A stretch of DNA of 64,000 bases from Draba incana (taxonomy: Eukaryota; Streptophyta; Magnoliopsida; Brassicales; Brassicaceae). The translations under genes and the position numbers were made by a program. A model generated the notes under the pieces. The model did no database searches and was not told the DNA's origin. It saw only the letters and a list, made by a program, of their open reading frames with translations. This document shows positions 22,801 through 34,944 of the stretch, piece by piece; the first letter of the stretch is position 1; each line of letters opens with the position of its first letter. Location of the stretch: positions 15,355,190 to 15,419,189 of the forward strand of contig OY755203.1 in NCBI GenBank assembly GCA_963576765.1, given 5' to 3'.

Positions 22801-23939
22801 CTAACATTATACGCTGTCTCTTTGTCAAAGCTTGGCTGAAGTATGCCAAGGGTTATTGATTCTGCATCAAGACTGCTCCCAAAACCATGCGTGATGCATC
22901 ATACTCCACTATAAACAAAGCCTTAAAGTCTGCCAGACATTGCTAGTTTCAGCCTCTGATAGCTTCTTGTCCCTACTTGAACTAATTTTTGCTAAGTAGC
23001 AGTGTGAGAGGTCGAGTTATATCTCCATATCCTTATACAAATCTATGGTAATAGCCTATAAGTCCCAAAAACCCTCTTAGTGTTTTGACATTCGTAGGCT
23101 GGGGCCAATCCACTATAGCTTGCACCTTTTTCTACATCAGCAACTACCCCCTTCTTCGATATCACATGCCCCAAATATTCCACTTCTTCACTTCCAAATT
23201 CATGCTTCTTGTGATTAGCAAACAATTGATTATACTGTAACAACCTCATGACCACCGTCAAGTGTTTCTCATGGTCACACATGTTTTTGCTATACACTAA
23301 GATGTCATCAAAGAAGACTAGGACAAACCTGCGGAGGTGCTGCCAGAAAATATAGTTCATCAAGGTGTGGAAGGTTGCATGAGCGTTCTTCAGCCCAAAT
23401 GGCATTACTCTGAATTCTTAGTGACTATCATGGGTACGAAATACTATTTTAGGGACGTCTGCAGCCTTTACCAATATATAATGGTAGTGTGAACGCATGT
23501 CCAACTTAGAGAAAATAATTGAACCATGCAATTCATCTAGAAATTGATCGATAACAGGAATTGGATAGCTGTCACTAGTAGTTACCTTATTGAACGCTCC
23601 GTAGTCAACACAGAAGCGTCAACTTTTGTCTTTCTTTCGCACTAGCAATACTAGACTTGAAAAAGGACTATTATTTTCTCTAATTATCCCAGCTACCAAC
23701 ATTGCGGCCACTTACTTCTCTAACTCTTCCTTCTGCACTTGAGGATAACAAAAAGGCTAAACACTTACCGCCTTAGCTCCATGATCCAAGTTGATCTCAT
23801 GTTCTTTCCCACGGGAAGGAGGGGGACCATGAGGTTTTGTGAACACATCTTGGAACCTTTGCAGCACATATGGCAAGATTGGAGGTATTGTATGTTTCTT
23901 CTCAACCTTTCTCGTCCGCAAACCCCCATATTCTACCAC
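22801..23939 (-). pseudogene. Gypsy-A reverse transcriptase and RNase H
   Basis: On the minus strand: VVEYGG-like start, then PPILPYVLQRFQDVF and a long reverse-transcriptase region with stops. 23405-23043 contains MPFGLKNAHATFHTLMN and LVFFDDILVYSK, where FFDD is the catalytic motif equivalent to YVDD. YLGHVISKKGV follows. RNase H text with many stops continues to about 22700. It was separated from the protease by the small LTR element at 23940-25371. Confidence 0.8.
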
Positions 23940-25371
23940 TGATAAATTGATGAGAGTATGAACACAAAAGTGTTTGGGAAGAGTTATATTAGACTCTCGT
24001 AAACATAAACTTACATCTTACATTGGTTTATATAGCGAATAGACTAGACCTAATTTCCTAAACTAGGATAATTATAAATGTAAATAATATCTTTACAAAA
24101 GGTAAACTTCCTAAACTATGATATTTGACATATATCAACAATCTTCTAGATCTTTCTTGATTCTTTAGTAATCATATCTTCATTATTTCCATAATCTTTG
24201 TTGGTCATCTTGACCGTTTAATCTCGGCTGATCTCGACCTCTCGATCTCTCATTACCCCCCGACAAGCTCATACATTGTAACACGTGTGAGATTGGACAA
24301 CTCATCAAAATATCGGCGTTATACCCCACCGTTGGGTCAAATCGGCTGAAACACCTGGCCGTCGGGTCATCATCGACATTTATACCTGGTCGTAGGGTCA
24401 AAGCGGCTATAACACCCAACCGTTGGGCCATTGACGTTTATACTCGGTCGTGGAGTCAAAGCGGCTATAACACCAAGCCGTTGGGCCAACGAGGTTTATA
24501 CTCGGTCGTGGAGTCATCTTTGTGGCGGTTATACCCGACCATAGGGTTCAACGCCTTTTATACTATGTCGTAGAGTCATCAGTGGAAGATATATCATCAT
24601 CGTTGTAGAATATCTCTATGCATCGTCTTCATCGCCGGATCTGCATTGTATCCATTGTAATCATAAAAAACACTGGTTTGTGTTCACTGCCAAACCATCA
24701 TCGAATATTCAAGATGCTTCTTCTCCAAGGAACTAGCAACTTTGCTAGTCAGAAATCAATCGTGGCCAATAAGCTCTGAACGAACCAACGCCGTAAAAAG
24801 AGATCACATCTCTTCTTCTTTCTTCTTTCTTCCTTTTTTTTTTTTTTAACAAAATCGATCAAAGCCAAAAACAAATAAAACAAAGCAAACTTGTAACTAA
24901 TAGATTAAGAACATTCCAACTAGGAGAGATCGGTGGAATGAAGGTCAAAGAAAAGAAATTGAAATCGATAAAATACATAGACTTTTTTTTTTTTAGTAGC
25001 GGAAGCAAAAGAAAACCCTAACCCATAGGAATTGGATCAAGGCTCTGATACCATGATAAATTGAGGAGAGTATGAACACAAAGGTGTTTGGGAAGAATTA
25101 TATTAGACTCTCATAAACATAAAGTTACATCTTACATTGGCTTATATAGCGAATAGACTAGACCTAATTTCCTAAACTAGAATAAGTATAAATGTAAATA
25201 ATATCTTTACAAAAAAGGTAAACTACCTAAACTATCGTATTTGACATATATCAACAATCTTCTAGATCTTTCTTGATTATTCAATAATCATATCTTCATT
25301 ATTTCCATAATTTTCGTTGGTCATCTTGACTGTTTAATCTCGGTCGATCTCGACCTCTCGATCTCCCAATA
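23940..25371 (-). mobile_element. Small non-coding LTR element (TRIM-like) in Gypsy-A pol
   Basis: Two similar LTRs of about 313-318 bp, beginning TGATAAATTGA on the plus strand, lie at 23940-24255 and 25054-25371. GGCTCTGATACCA at 25041-25053 is, on the minus strand, a tRNA-Met primer-binding site next to the right LTR, and a G-rich tract borders the left LTR near 24253. ACCAC flanks both sides (23935-23939, 25372-25376). The interior of about 800 bp has no coding sequence but carries a tandem repeat. Exact LTR ends are uncertain by a few bases. Confidence 0.78.
24300..24580. repeat. Minisatellite inside the small LTR element
   Basis: Imperfect tandem units of about 60-66 bp built from 'agcggctataacacc', 'ccgttgggcca' and 'tttatactcggtcgtggagtc', about four copies, decaying to the right. 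Confidence 0.65.
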
Positions 25372-25847
25372 ACCACAATACCTTCGCCTTTATCTGCGAG
25401 TGTCTTCCACAAGGCTTTCATTGACACGAACGAGCAACAAAAACTAGGATCACCCTTCAACACCACCGTGGTTTCCCCAACCTTGAACTTTAAAACCTGA
25501 AGCTTCCAGTTAAGCCGCATCTCTCCAAGTATTTCCAACCACTGGATCCCAAGTATGACATCTACGCTCCCTAAATCCAACGGCAAGAACCTACTGTGAA
25601 TCGACATTCCTTGCAATTGTAGCTCCACATCATTACAAATCCCAAGCCCTTTCACTACCATCCCTGTTCTTGTCACGACTCCATAACCCTTCGTCACCTC
25701 CATTACGAGACCCACTCTCTGAGCCAACTCTGTTGAGATGAAGTTATGAGTCGCCCCACTGTCGACCATGGCCACCACTGGTTCATCCTTGTTCTGACCC
25801 TTCAACTTTATAGTTTGCAGGGAGGAAATACCGACCATAGAGTTCAA
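25372..25847 (-). pseudogene. Gypsy-A retropepsin (aspartic protease), truncated
   Basis: A minus-strand open stretch starts at 25847. The protease core VVAMVDSGATHNFIS has its catalytic Asp at about residue 29 (DSG), followed by DVILGIQWLE, the flap and C-terminal region. This is the typical Gypsy retropepsin_2 layout. The reading runs into the small LTR element at 25371, which cuts protease from reverse transcriptase. It is only a polyprotein piece, not a free gene. Confidence 0.8.
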
Positions 25848-26300
25848 GGAGAGTTTTGCAACTCCGCACTCCTCTTGCTATGTGGCAATATCATCAATAT
25901 ATTTTATTTTGTCCCATTCCCTCTCACTTTCGTCGGCCTCTACAATGAGGAGTTGTAGCTCCTTTTGAGGGCACAACTGACTCAAGTGGCCTTCCTCATC
26001 ACATTGGAACCTTCTTCTCTCGGCAAATGGCGATTTCAGCTGGAGTGAGTCGCCGATAAGGAGGCTTCATTTTGTTGTGTTGATTAGGGTTTTGAGTGTC
26101 AACCCCTCTAAAATTTGTCATAGGCCTCGTAACAGAAGGTCGGTTACTATCGAATGAGATGGGCCGAATTATTTGGACAGACCCAGTTACGTTCCTTTCT
26201 GAGATACACCACCCCTGGACCCCTTGGCTTCACCCGCTTCCGATGACCAGTCATTGACTTGCTTCACCACCGTCATCATCTGCTGGAGATTTCAAGGTGA
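25848..26300 (-). pseudogene. Gypsy-A gag C-terminus with zinc knuckle
   Basis: Minus-strand text near 26045-25945 reads LTPAEIA, then CREK and CDEEGHLSQLC, a CCHC zinc knuckle whose first Cys is displaced, followed by PQKELQLL. Gag sequence upstream contains stops. The solo LTR at 26306 separates this from the gag N-terminus at 34173-34906. Confidence 0.6.
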
Positions 26301-27587
26301 AAAGGTGTAACGTCCCCGACCTGATCTAGGCCGGAGATGCCACGTCCGCGTACTCAACCGTTTGTTCCAAGGTTCCAAAAACGCATTTAAGAACCTTAGA
26401 GCAAACGTCCGAGCACAGGGTAACTATTGAACAAAACTTCAAGGCTTTTCAACCCGAGTCTTGAACGATAGTTGGTTTGTCCCGGACTAGGACTAGTATC
26501 ATATGTAACCTAACTTTAAACAAATATGCTTTTATACATACTTAACTTAGGTTTTACAATAGGTTACCAAAATACATACATGCCGGCTTCGTGCCAAGTT
26601 CTCAAAATAACACTAATACATATTAAATACTTGTTTTGCAAAAAGCACCCAATTTATACCAACCTTCCTAAATCCTTCAGCACCGACTAAGATCCCACTA
26701 ATGGTTATCTGCAAAAAAAATTGAGTTATGAGTACTAATTACTCAGTGAGTCCGGCTCCCCTAACAAGCAATAATATAAATTCTCACCCAAACCCAAAAT
26801 AACAATCATCAAGCAAGCAATCAAGCATCATACAATAATCAATAATCAGAGAATGCACATGCAGAAAGTATAAAATGCAACCAAAAACCTATTCCGCGAA
26901 TTGACAACTTCCTTCCATTGTCCTATTTTACCTCACTAATTTGTAACCACAAAGGCTAACAAATTAATGATCCGACTATTGTAATACCACGGCCTAAGGC
27001 TGCCATCCCGTCCCTTCGTGGATTACATCAACAAAGTCACGGCCAAAGGTTGCAATCCCATCCCTCCGTGACTCCCGATAATTGGAAGTGTCACCCGCTC
27101 ACAAGAATAGTTAGGAAGTTAGATGATCCTCTTGATCACATAACAACCCAACTTATAATACAATTATTTCATGACATATGCAACATGCAATCACACAAAA
27201 ATCAAACATTATGCACAACAATCAAAGAAAATACTTACCAAATTCCTAAGAATTCTAATATGAACCTCTACGGCTATAAACATAACAATAAACAATCACA
27301 TTTGTTCTATTCATCTAACACACGAACAAGCATCACCAAGACTCACCTTTACTTAATGAACGGTTAAGATTAGGATTCAGACTAAGATCTACATTCGACC
27401 TTCCTTCTGGTAAAATGGACAGAACTACGGCTAAACTTTCGTCTATTCTCGAGCGACTTGATCAAGACAGGGGTCTAGATCACGAACGCGGAAAAGAATC
27501 GGATTTTTCTAAGGAATTTTTAACAAAGGTTTGGATAAAAAAATGATGGAGAAAATGGGAGCTACTAGGTCCTATTTATAGGCTATA

Positions 27588-28637
27588 TGATATATCATGG
27601 TTTTTACCCAGTTTAGGCCATGATATAAGCTTATATCTAGAGTCTTTTGGTGTTTTCTAGTTGGTTTTTAGAGTCTTTATAGGTACTAGACGTTTGGAGC
27701 ATAAAAGATGTTTACTGGGAGTTTTAGAGCATTGCTGAACGAAGTGGCAAAGATTGAAGTGAAGAATTGGATTCAGATTATGGTGTCAATCGACACCACC
27801 TATGGTTATCGATCGACACCCTGCTCGACCAAAGAAAAAGCACATTTGCGAAGAAGCTTGTTCGAAGCCCAAAAATCCCAAATGTTTATTTTTATGTTAA
27901 TGACAGTTTAGGAACCTTATAAATACGTTTTCGCAACCATTGCTTAGGCTTATGCTTTCTTTTACTTAGTTTAAGAGATATATTCAATTAATAAAGATGT
28001 TTGCTTCTTTGAATATGTCTGAGTAGTTCTTTTGTTAGGTTTAGGGATTTTCAAAGGTGTTTGATGAATTGCTAGATCTGATTTAATTGTTAGGATTAAT
28101 ATCTTTAGAATGTTCTTCATCTTGTCTTGAGTTTATTGCTGATTTTAGGATATTTAATAGAAACGACACTTTTATTGATTTCCTGATCTAGACTTTGATG
28201 AGCAAAATTCATTTTCGCAAAAAAATTTGGTTTAGGGTTTTGTGAACAATTGAACTTGAACTTTAATGTTTGTTTAGATTGTTAGGATTCACAAAGAAAT
28301 TTGGTTTTCTAGGATTTAAACATAGATAATCTCTGGAGCGAAAGTTGATTGATTTTATAATCGTGTTCATGTTTAAGAAATGTGCTTTAATATTCCTATC
28401 AATTGATTTATCTGCAATTCTGATTCACTGGAGATTTTCCTGTGCCTAGCGCTTTCTATTTATTGATTTTCACAACTGTTTAATTGCTTATTTACTTGCA
28501 TTCAAATCATCTTGCTTTGCATAATTCGAACGTTTAGATCTATTGTGTTTTTGATTCCCTGTGGATTTGATCCCTAAATACTGCATCTGATCTCTTAATT
28601 TGAGAGAGTAGCTCTAGTGTTTAATTTGAGCATATCA
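27588..28637 (+). repeat. Athila-1 5' LTR
   Basis: Starts TGATATATCATGG and ends GAGCATATCA. It matches 32464-33540 at about 97% by eye and contains a palindrome pair at 27783-27819. Confidence 0.9.
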
Positions 28638-28642
28638 AATTT

Positions 28643-28660
28643 TGGCGTCGTTGCCGGGGA
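28643..28660 (+). promoter_or_regulatory. Athila-1 primer-binding site (tRNA-Asp type)
   Basis: TGGCGTCGTTGCCGGGGA starts five bases after the LTR. It differs by one base from the tRNA-Asp-complementary site usual in Athila elements. Confidence 0.85.
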
Positions 28661-28766
28661 ACCAATTTCCATTAGATTCATACTATTAGGATTTTGTCTA
28701 GGTTTATATTTTTGTTTTTAATTTTCTGCTAGTTTCGTTTGTCTTTCTATTTTGCGTTTCAGGTAC

Positions 28767-30488
28767 ATGCGAAATCGCAATACCAGGAGCTACAAAGACA
28801 TGGAACTAGTTGGTTACAATCTTCAGGAACTAGCACGCTTAGAACATGAGAACAGGAGAGCAGTCAGAGAATAAAGGATGGCTGCTATACCACCTCTCAT
28901 ATTGATTCCTGGAGAAGATGGAGTTCTGCGAGATCCGGCAGGACTGAGAAACAACGTAGAAGGAAAGCGGATCAACGACGATGGAACGGTGATCGTCAAA
29001 GAGAATCTGGCGATTCAGGAAGAAGGTGACGATTGACACCACCCCTTGGGTGTCGATCGACACCAGCTCCAGAATCCGCCAAACGTTTTGAGGAACGAGG
29101 AGAATGATGTGCGAGGGAGAACACTTGCGGACTACAACCATCCAAATCAGTTATACGCGAATCGGGCTGCGATTCATCCACATGCTTTCCAGAGAATGAT
29201 TTTGAGCTAAAGCCTGATTACTTCAACCTAGTCGCTCAACATCCGTACCATGGTCTTCCTCACGAGCACCTGATGGACCACCTGGAGAAATTCAAGGATT
29301 TAGCTTCCAGCATCAAGGCTAATGATGTGTCCACTGATTACATATGATGCAAGCTCTTCCCCTACTCGCTTAGTGGGGAAGCATCTTACTGGTTGAGGAC
29401 CCTTCCACGGGGCTCATTGACTACTTGGGAGGATACAAAGAATACCTTCCTGAGCACATTCTTTGACGATGCAAAATCTGAGGAACTCAGGAACAAGATC
29501 ACAACTTTCGAGCAGGAAGATTGTGAGGCATTCAAGGTTGCATGGCATCACTTTAAAAGGATATCAGAGAGATTGTCCTCGCCATGGGTTCACGGATGTT
29601 CAGCTTCTAGGGATCTTCTACAGAGGAATCTCGTTGACTTACGCTACTACATTTGATGCTGCAAGCCAAGGGAACTTCAACACGAATTCTCCAGAGACTG
29701 CCCTCCGATTGATCGAGAACTTGGCCAATAGCAATTCCACGAAGAATGTAGACTATAAAAGGGGCCAGTTTGGGAAGAACGTCAATAACAGTCAACTCGC
29801 TGAGGTTTCAAAGAAGATAGATTCTATGACTAGTCTTCTAGCTGGAAAGAAGGCTGTTCACTTTGCTCAGGAGGTTGAGACATTTGAGCCAGAGGATGTC
29901 AACTACATCAATGGGACTGGATTTCAGAAGCAAGGTTATGGCTCTTCCTATCAAAAGCCATATCAGAGCAACAACTATCAAAGGAATTACGGTTCCTCTT
30001 CTTATCAGAAGCCTCCTAAGCAGGACAATGAGGTGAGGAATATGCTGGAGCAGATCCTAGTGGGCCAACAGAAGATGACTGTGAGCTTCAACCAGAAGAT
30101 AGATGCCGTTTATCAGGATTTGAATGGTAAATTTGAGGCATTGAGCACTCATGTCAAGAAGCTGGACGTTCAAGTGGCTCAAACTGCAGAATCAATCAAA
30201 CGATAAGAGGGTTATCTTCCTGCGAAGAATGACATGAACCCTAAGCGAGCTTGCAACGCCATTCGGGTGGACAAGGAAAATTATTTTGACGAGTTCGAAG
30301 CGATTTTTCGAAATACAGAGCCATTGTCGATCGACACTGTAGATGAGTGTCGGTCAACACTTGAAGAAATTGAAGAATTGCTCGATGCTCAGATCGACAA
30401 AGAACCGATTTGTGAAGTTGGTGTCGAGCGACACCAGGGTAGCGTCGCTTGACACCCTGCCCAGGCCGATCGAAAGCTTCACAAAACA
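28767..30488 (+). pseudogene. Athila-1 gag (broken)
   Basis: It starts at ATG 28767 (MRNRNTRSYKDMEL) and meets a stop after 35 codons. Reading switches frame near 29180-29470, where Athila gag text is recognisable (LKPDYF, LPRGSLTTWED, FLSTFF). The longest open piece, 29463-30206, holds YRGISLTYATTFDAASQGN, a Gln/Tyr-rich stretch (YGSSYQKPYQSNNYQ) and a coiled-coil C-terminus. Two palindrome pairs lie in the 3' part (30325-30360 and 30421-30455), where they are translated as SIDT/CRST-type peptides. Multiple stops rule out a full product. Confidence 0.75.
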
Positions 30489-30584
30489 TCTTAATCCATC
30501 AAAGAAATCGTCCAAAAGCTGAAGCTGCCATTCCCCTGAGCTAGAAAGAGCAAGCAAGAAGCCGAGGGGGCCCTGTGCAAGAAG

Positions 30585-31646
30585 ATGGTTGATAAGATCA
30601 TTGTTGAGATGCCTCTTGTAGATGCGATTAAGCTTTCTTTGGCGATTAGAAAATATGTCAAGAGGATGGTTGCAAATAGAGTTAGTCCTGAGGAAGGAGC
30701 CTTGTTGACTAGAGATATAAGAGTGATTCTCTTGAACACTCTTCCAGTGCCTAAGAAGAAGAAGAAAGACATCTTGGTTTCAGAGGAAGTAAGTGCTATG
30801 ATCCAGAGCAGGATTCCAATCAAGCTTCCGGATCCAGGAAACTTCGTGCTTAATTGCTCAATTTCAACAGGGCAGTTTCCTCATTCTCTTTGTGATTTAG
30901 GGTCCGGTATTAATTTGATGTCATTGTTTATTGCTATTGATCTTGGGATTACTAATTTCAGGGCAACTAGGATGTCTCTTCTTCTAGCTGATCGATCCAA
31001 GAGATTCTTAAAAGGAATTCTAGAGGATGTGCCTATTAAGATTCAAGACTGCATCATTCTTGCGGATTTTGTGGTTTTGGAGTATGACGATGAACCTGAA
31101 GATCCTTTGATTCTGGGAAGATCTTTCTTAGCTACTACTGGCACATAAATCGATGTGAGGAAAGGGAAGGTCAAACTTGATCTAGGAGATGTGATCATGG
31201 ACTTTGATATGGAGAATACAAGGAGGAAATCCACAATTGATGGTCAAACTTTCTTTGTGGAAATTCTTGAGGATGAAGCTTCAATCCAAGAGTTGGAATC
31301 CGGTCCTTTATCTGTTGCTGGACAGATAATTCCACAACTCCCCACCCACAATCCTCCCAAAGAGCAAAGGTACGAGTCTTGTGAACTTAATTCTGTATCT
31401 CCTCCATTCATCAAAGATTTAAAATGTCAAAAAGCAGTTACGCGCTCACGCAAGCATCAAGTTTCTCGTGCAAGTCTTGGTTTTTCCTTTGATAAATCTG
31501 CAGGACCACCTAAGGCGTGTAAAGAAGACGCTAATCCATCTAAGGCAAGGATAAAAAGGTATTCTAAACCATTTGCGAAAATGCGAATTATCATTCCTCA
31601 AGAGCTTAAGGATAAAGGTGAGACGGTCATTCAGATGATGCTGTAG
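30585..31646 (+). pseudogene. Athila-1 protease region
   Basis: The open stretch 30585-31148 (187 aa) contains a basic segment (PVPKKKKKDILV), the Athila-type retropepsin core SLCDLGSGINLM (catalytic Asp at residue 104) and DPLILGRSFLATTGT. It ends with a stop at 31146-31148 in front of a conserved ID, and the neighbouring frame (31155-31646) continues the family's downstream text. Reverse transcriptase and integrase, expected next, are absent. A non-coding stretch with 'gagtgggaggcaaccca' follows to the 3' LTR. Confidence 0.72.
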
Positions 31647-32463
31647 AAAACGCAGAAACTTTTCCCTGAAATCATTCCATGGAAGAGTGCAGATCCTCCA
31701 GACATCTAGTTCCTCAAAATAGTCAAGCTAACGAACTAAAAACAAGCGCTGAGTGGGAGGCAACCCACTAGTAAGTATTTTATTTTTGTTTTAAATTTCT
31801 TTTATTACTAACTTTTATTTTTAGTTTAAGTGCTTCTTTGAAAAAAATAAAAAAAATTGCGGATGAACAGTGGATCGACCTATTGGTCGATCAGACCAAA
31901 ATCATGGGTGTCGATCGACACCACGCCATCAGGTAACAACGTCCGTCGTTTTTCAATTTATTTCGTTTTCTATCTATTTTATTCACCTTCTTCAGGCTTA
32001 ATAACACTGGGGACAGTGTCGTTTAAGTATGGGGAGGTAGTTGCTAACTATGTTTTCTATTTTGAGTTTTTATGAGTCAGTTTTTCATTTTTTTGGGTCA
32101 AAACTCCCCTTTCCACTTGCTTTGACCAGCACTCAAGGACCATTATCGATGCAAGTTGGTTGGTTTTACTGAGGTGGGTAACTGGCGGTGGATCGGTTTA
32201 ACGGAGCGAGGTCAGACTTCTGGAGAACGCCAGAAAGACGTTGCAGACCCCGCCCTAATGAATCTCTAATCTTTTGTCTTGGGCGTTGGTAATCGGAAGA
32301 CTTGATTCAGCTTCCAAACACTTGAAAGCGAGGACGAACTGCTCTTGAAACTTCTTCCCAAATGACGAATTCAACTGTCCTAGATCAAAAAGAAAAAGTC
32401 TCATGACCCTGTCACCACAAGAACACTAGTAGTGAGCGTTGATCTAGTGAAGTCTGGGGGAGT
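31647..32463 (+). other. Athila-1 non-coding 3' interior
   Basis: No coding sequence. It is homologous in reverse orientation to 62769-64000 of Athila-2. It contains palindromes centred near 31874, 31890 and 31914, and ends in the polypurine tract before 32464. Confidence 0.65.
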
Positions 32464-33540
32464 TGATATATCTTGGTTTTTACCCAGTTTAGGCCATGAT
32501 ATAAGTCTTATATCTAGAGTCTTTTGGTGTTTTATAGTTGGTTTTTAGAGTCTTTACAGGTACTAGACGTTTGGAGCATAAAAGATGTTTACTGGGAGTT
32601 TTAGAGCATTGCTGAACGAAGTGGCAAAGATTGAAGTAAAGAATCGGATTCAGATGATGGTGTCGATCGACACCACCTATGGTTGTCGATTGACATCCTG
32701 CTCGACCAAAGAAAAAGCCCGATTACGAAGAAGCCTATTCGAAGCCCAAAAATCCCAGATGTTTACTTTTATGTTAATGACGGTTTAGGAACCTTATAAA
32801 TACGTTTTCGCAGCCATTGCTTAGGCTTATGCTTTCTTTTACTTAGTTTAAGAGATATATTCAATTAATAAAGATGTTTGCTTTTTTGAATATGTCTGAT
32901 TAGTTCTCTTGTTAGGTTTAGGGATTTTCAAAGGTGTTTGATGAATTGCTAGATCTGATTTAATTGTTAGGATTAATATCTTTAGAATGTTCTTCATCTT
33001 GTCTTGAGTTTATTGCGGATTTTAGATTCATGACCTTAAATATGATCTTAGGATATTTAATAGAAACGACACTTTTATTGATTTCCTGATCTAGACTTTG
33101 ATGAGCAAAATTCCTTTTCGCAAAGAAATTTGGTTTAGGGGTTTGTGAACAATTGAACTTGAACTTTAATGCTTGTTTAGATTGTTAGGATTCGCAGAGA
33201 AATTTTGTTTTCTAAGATTTAAACATAGATAATCTCTGCAGCGAAAGTTGGTTGATTTTATAATCGTGTTCATGTTTAAGAACTGTACTTTAATATTCCT
33301 ATCAATTGATTTATCTGCAATTCTGATTCACTGGAGATTTCCATGTGCCTAGCGCTTTCTCTTTATTGATTTTCACAACTGTTTAATTGCTTATTTACTT
33401 GAATTCAAATCATCTTGCTTAGCATAATTCGAACGTTTAGATCTATTGTGTTTTTGATTCCCTGTTGATTTGATCCCTAAATACTGCATCTGATCTCTTA
33501 ATTTGAGAGAGTAGCTCTAGGGTTTAATTTGAGCATATCA
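32464..33540 (+). repeat. Athila-1 3' LTR
   Basis: A 1077-bp copy of 27588-28637, with palindromes centred at 32666 and 32689. Confidence 0.9.
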
Positions 33541-33780
33541 CTATACTAAGCTACTAGGCAGGTAGCTGAGTCACCGCTGACTCGTCGCTTACGGTCGCGA
33601 CACCTCGTGCTTGCGGATTTGTCGTGCTTCAGATTTGTCGTGCTTCCGTTGACTCGTTGAACACAGTCGCGACACCTCGTGCTTACGAGATTTGCCGTGT
33701 TTACGATTTGTCGTTCTTCTGTTAACTCATCAAACATAGTCCCGACACCACGTGCTTACCAAGGATTTGTCGTGCTTAGT

Positions 33781-33870
33781 CAATCCCAAGCAGGTCAATC
33801 CCGGGCACGTTAATTCCCGAGCAGGTTAATTTCTGAGCAGGTCAATTTTCAAGCAGGTTAATTCCCGAGC
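33781..33870. repeat. 17-bp tandem repeat in the solo LTR
   Basis: About five imperfect copies of 'aattcccgagcaggtt', varying to 'caatcccaagcaggtc'. Confidence 0.6.
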
Positions 33871-34172
33871 TGCTTTGTTGTGCTTCCGCAAATTTTATAT
33901 TTTTGTAAAAATATCAAATTTGGAAAACTGAGCACTACGTTACTTCATCCCAAGAAAATGTACGTTACTTCGTCCTAAGGTAACATCATGGTAACTTAGC
34001 TTAGTCACCGAGGTGCTTAACCAAGCACCCTGCTTAGTCATGAAGCAGCTTAACTAAGCACCCAACTTAGTCATCGAGCTACTTAAGCTAGGTTTAGGGC
34101 TAAATGGTCTAAGGCTTCCAGTGAGGCTTTGCCAAGGGTTTTCCTAGCCCTCGAGCGGGTCATTACAAAAGG

Positions 34173-34906
34173 TCTTCACTCGACTTTGGATGTGTTGAGA
34201 TAATCCAGTCTTCACTCGACTTTGGATTTGTTGAGATAATCTAATCATAAAGGCTAACTCGAGTGTCCCCTCTTGGATTGATGGCGTATTCGTCGCTAGT
34301 TCGATGAAATCGTGGCAGTAATCCACAATCGTTCCCTATTGCCGGAGTGTCAGCAATCGTTCTCCCACAGTCGTGTTGAAATCAAGGGAGTACTTTGTCA
34401 AAATACGTTGCTTCAGGTTCTCCTAGTTGCGGAAAAGATTACGATCCTTTTCCCATTGATACCACGACCTCGAAAAACTGTTCCACATAGGACACCCATT
34501 CTTCGACATCACTGCCATCGAACACCAGAAGCTCCAATCAGCAAGTTAACGGGGCCGCGTACTCATTTAGGACCCGTTTAAGGTATGACCCGCGTGGATC
34601 TGTATCTAGATCCTTTCATCTTGTTGAAAAGAATTGGCTTTCGTACCTCTCCGACGTCTTTGTTACCGAGGCCTTGCTCGCCCGTTGTTCAATCCTTGAA
34701 ACTCCGTGAGATAAGTTGATTTGGTTGGAGTACTTGGATGCATCCTTCTTCTGCCTTCCTGGTCGCCGTCCTAACTCCTTGGCCTCATGTCTCTGGTTCA
34801 TCTTCTCCATGTAGTAAAGGATTTGCGACATCACCTTGTCTAGAGGCAAACCATGGTCTGTCGAAACCTCTGGCGTCTCTGCATTTCCTCCTAAAGGAAA
34901 TAACAT
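34173..34906 (-). pseudogene. Gypsy-A gag N-terminal part
   Basis: On the minus strand, 34906-34616 is open (DKVMSQILYYMEKMNQRHEA, a charged N-terminal helix). It is followed across frames by FDGSDVEEWVSYVEQFFEV and AFMIRLSQQIQSRVKT, the usual retrotransposon gag landmarks. The homologous sequence is cut at 34172 by the solo LTR. Stops occur near 34440 and 34330. Confidence 0.68.
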
Positions 34907-34944
34907 GTTTTATGCTTCCATTAGTGGGTTTTGATACCATTAGT

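Larger units (their letters stand above)
27588..33540 (+). mobile_element. Athila-1, non-autonomous Athila-like Gypsy element
   Basis: LTRs of 1050 bp (27588-28637) and 1077 bp (32464-33540; the difference is one 27-bp indel near 33030). The TSD is CTATA at 27583-27587 and 33541-33545. The primer-binding site matches tRNA-Asp, as in Athila, and a G-rich polypurine tract (AAGTCTGGGGGAGT) lies before the 3' LTR. The interior has broken gag and a protease but no reverse transcriptase or integrase. Palindrome pairs (see the repeat entries) occur in both LTRs and in the interior. Confidence 0.92.
26306..34167. mobile_element. Solo LTR (about 1.9 kb net) split by Athila-1
   Basis: It begins TGTAACGTCCCCG and ends CATTACA, with TSD AAAGG at 26301-26305 and 34168-34172. 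Without Athila-1 it is about 1.9 kb of non-coding sequence and no second LTR, primer site or polypurine tract is present, so it is most simply a solo LTR. It contains a two-copy repeat near 26990-27075 ('cacggcc..aaggctgc') and a 17-bp tandem repeat near 33781-33870. It divides gag of Gypsy-A. Confidence 0.75.
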
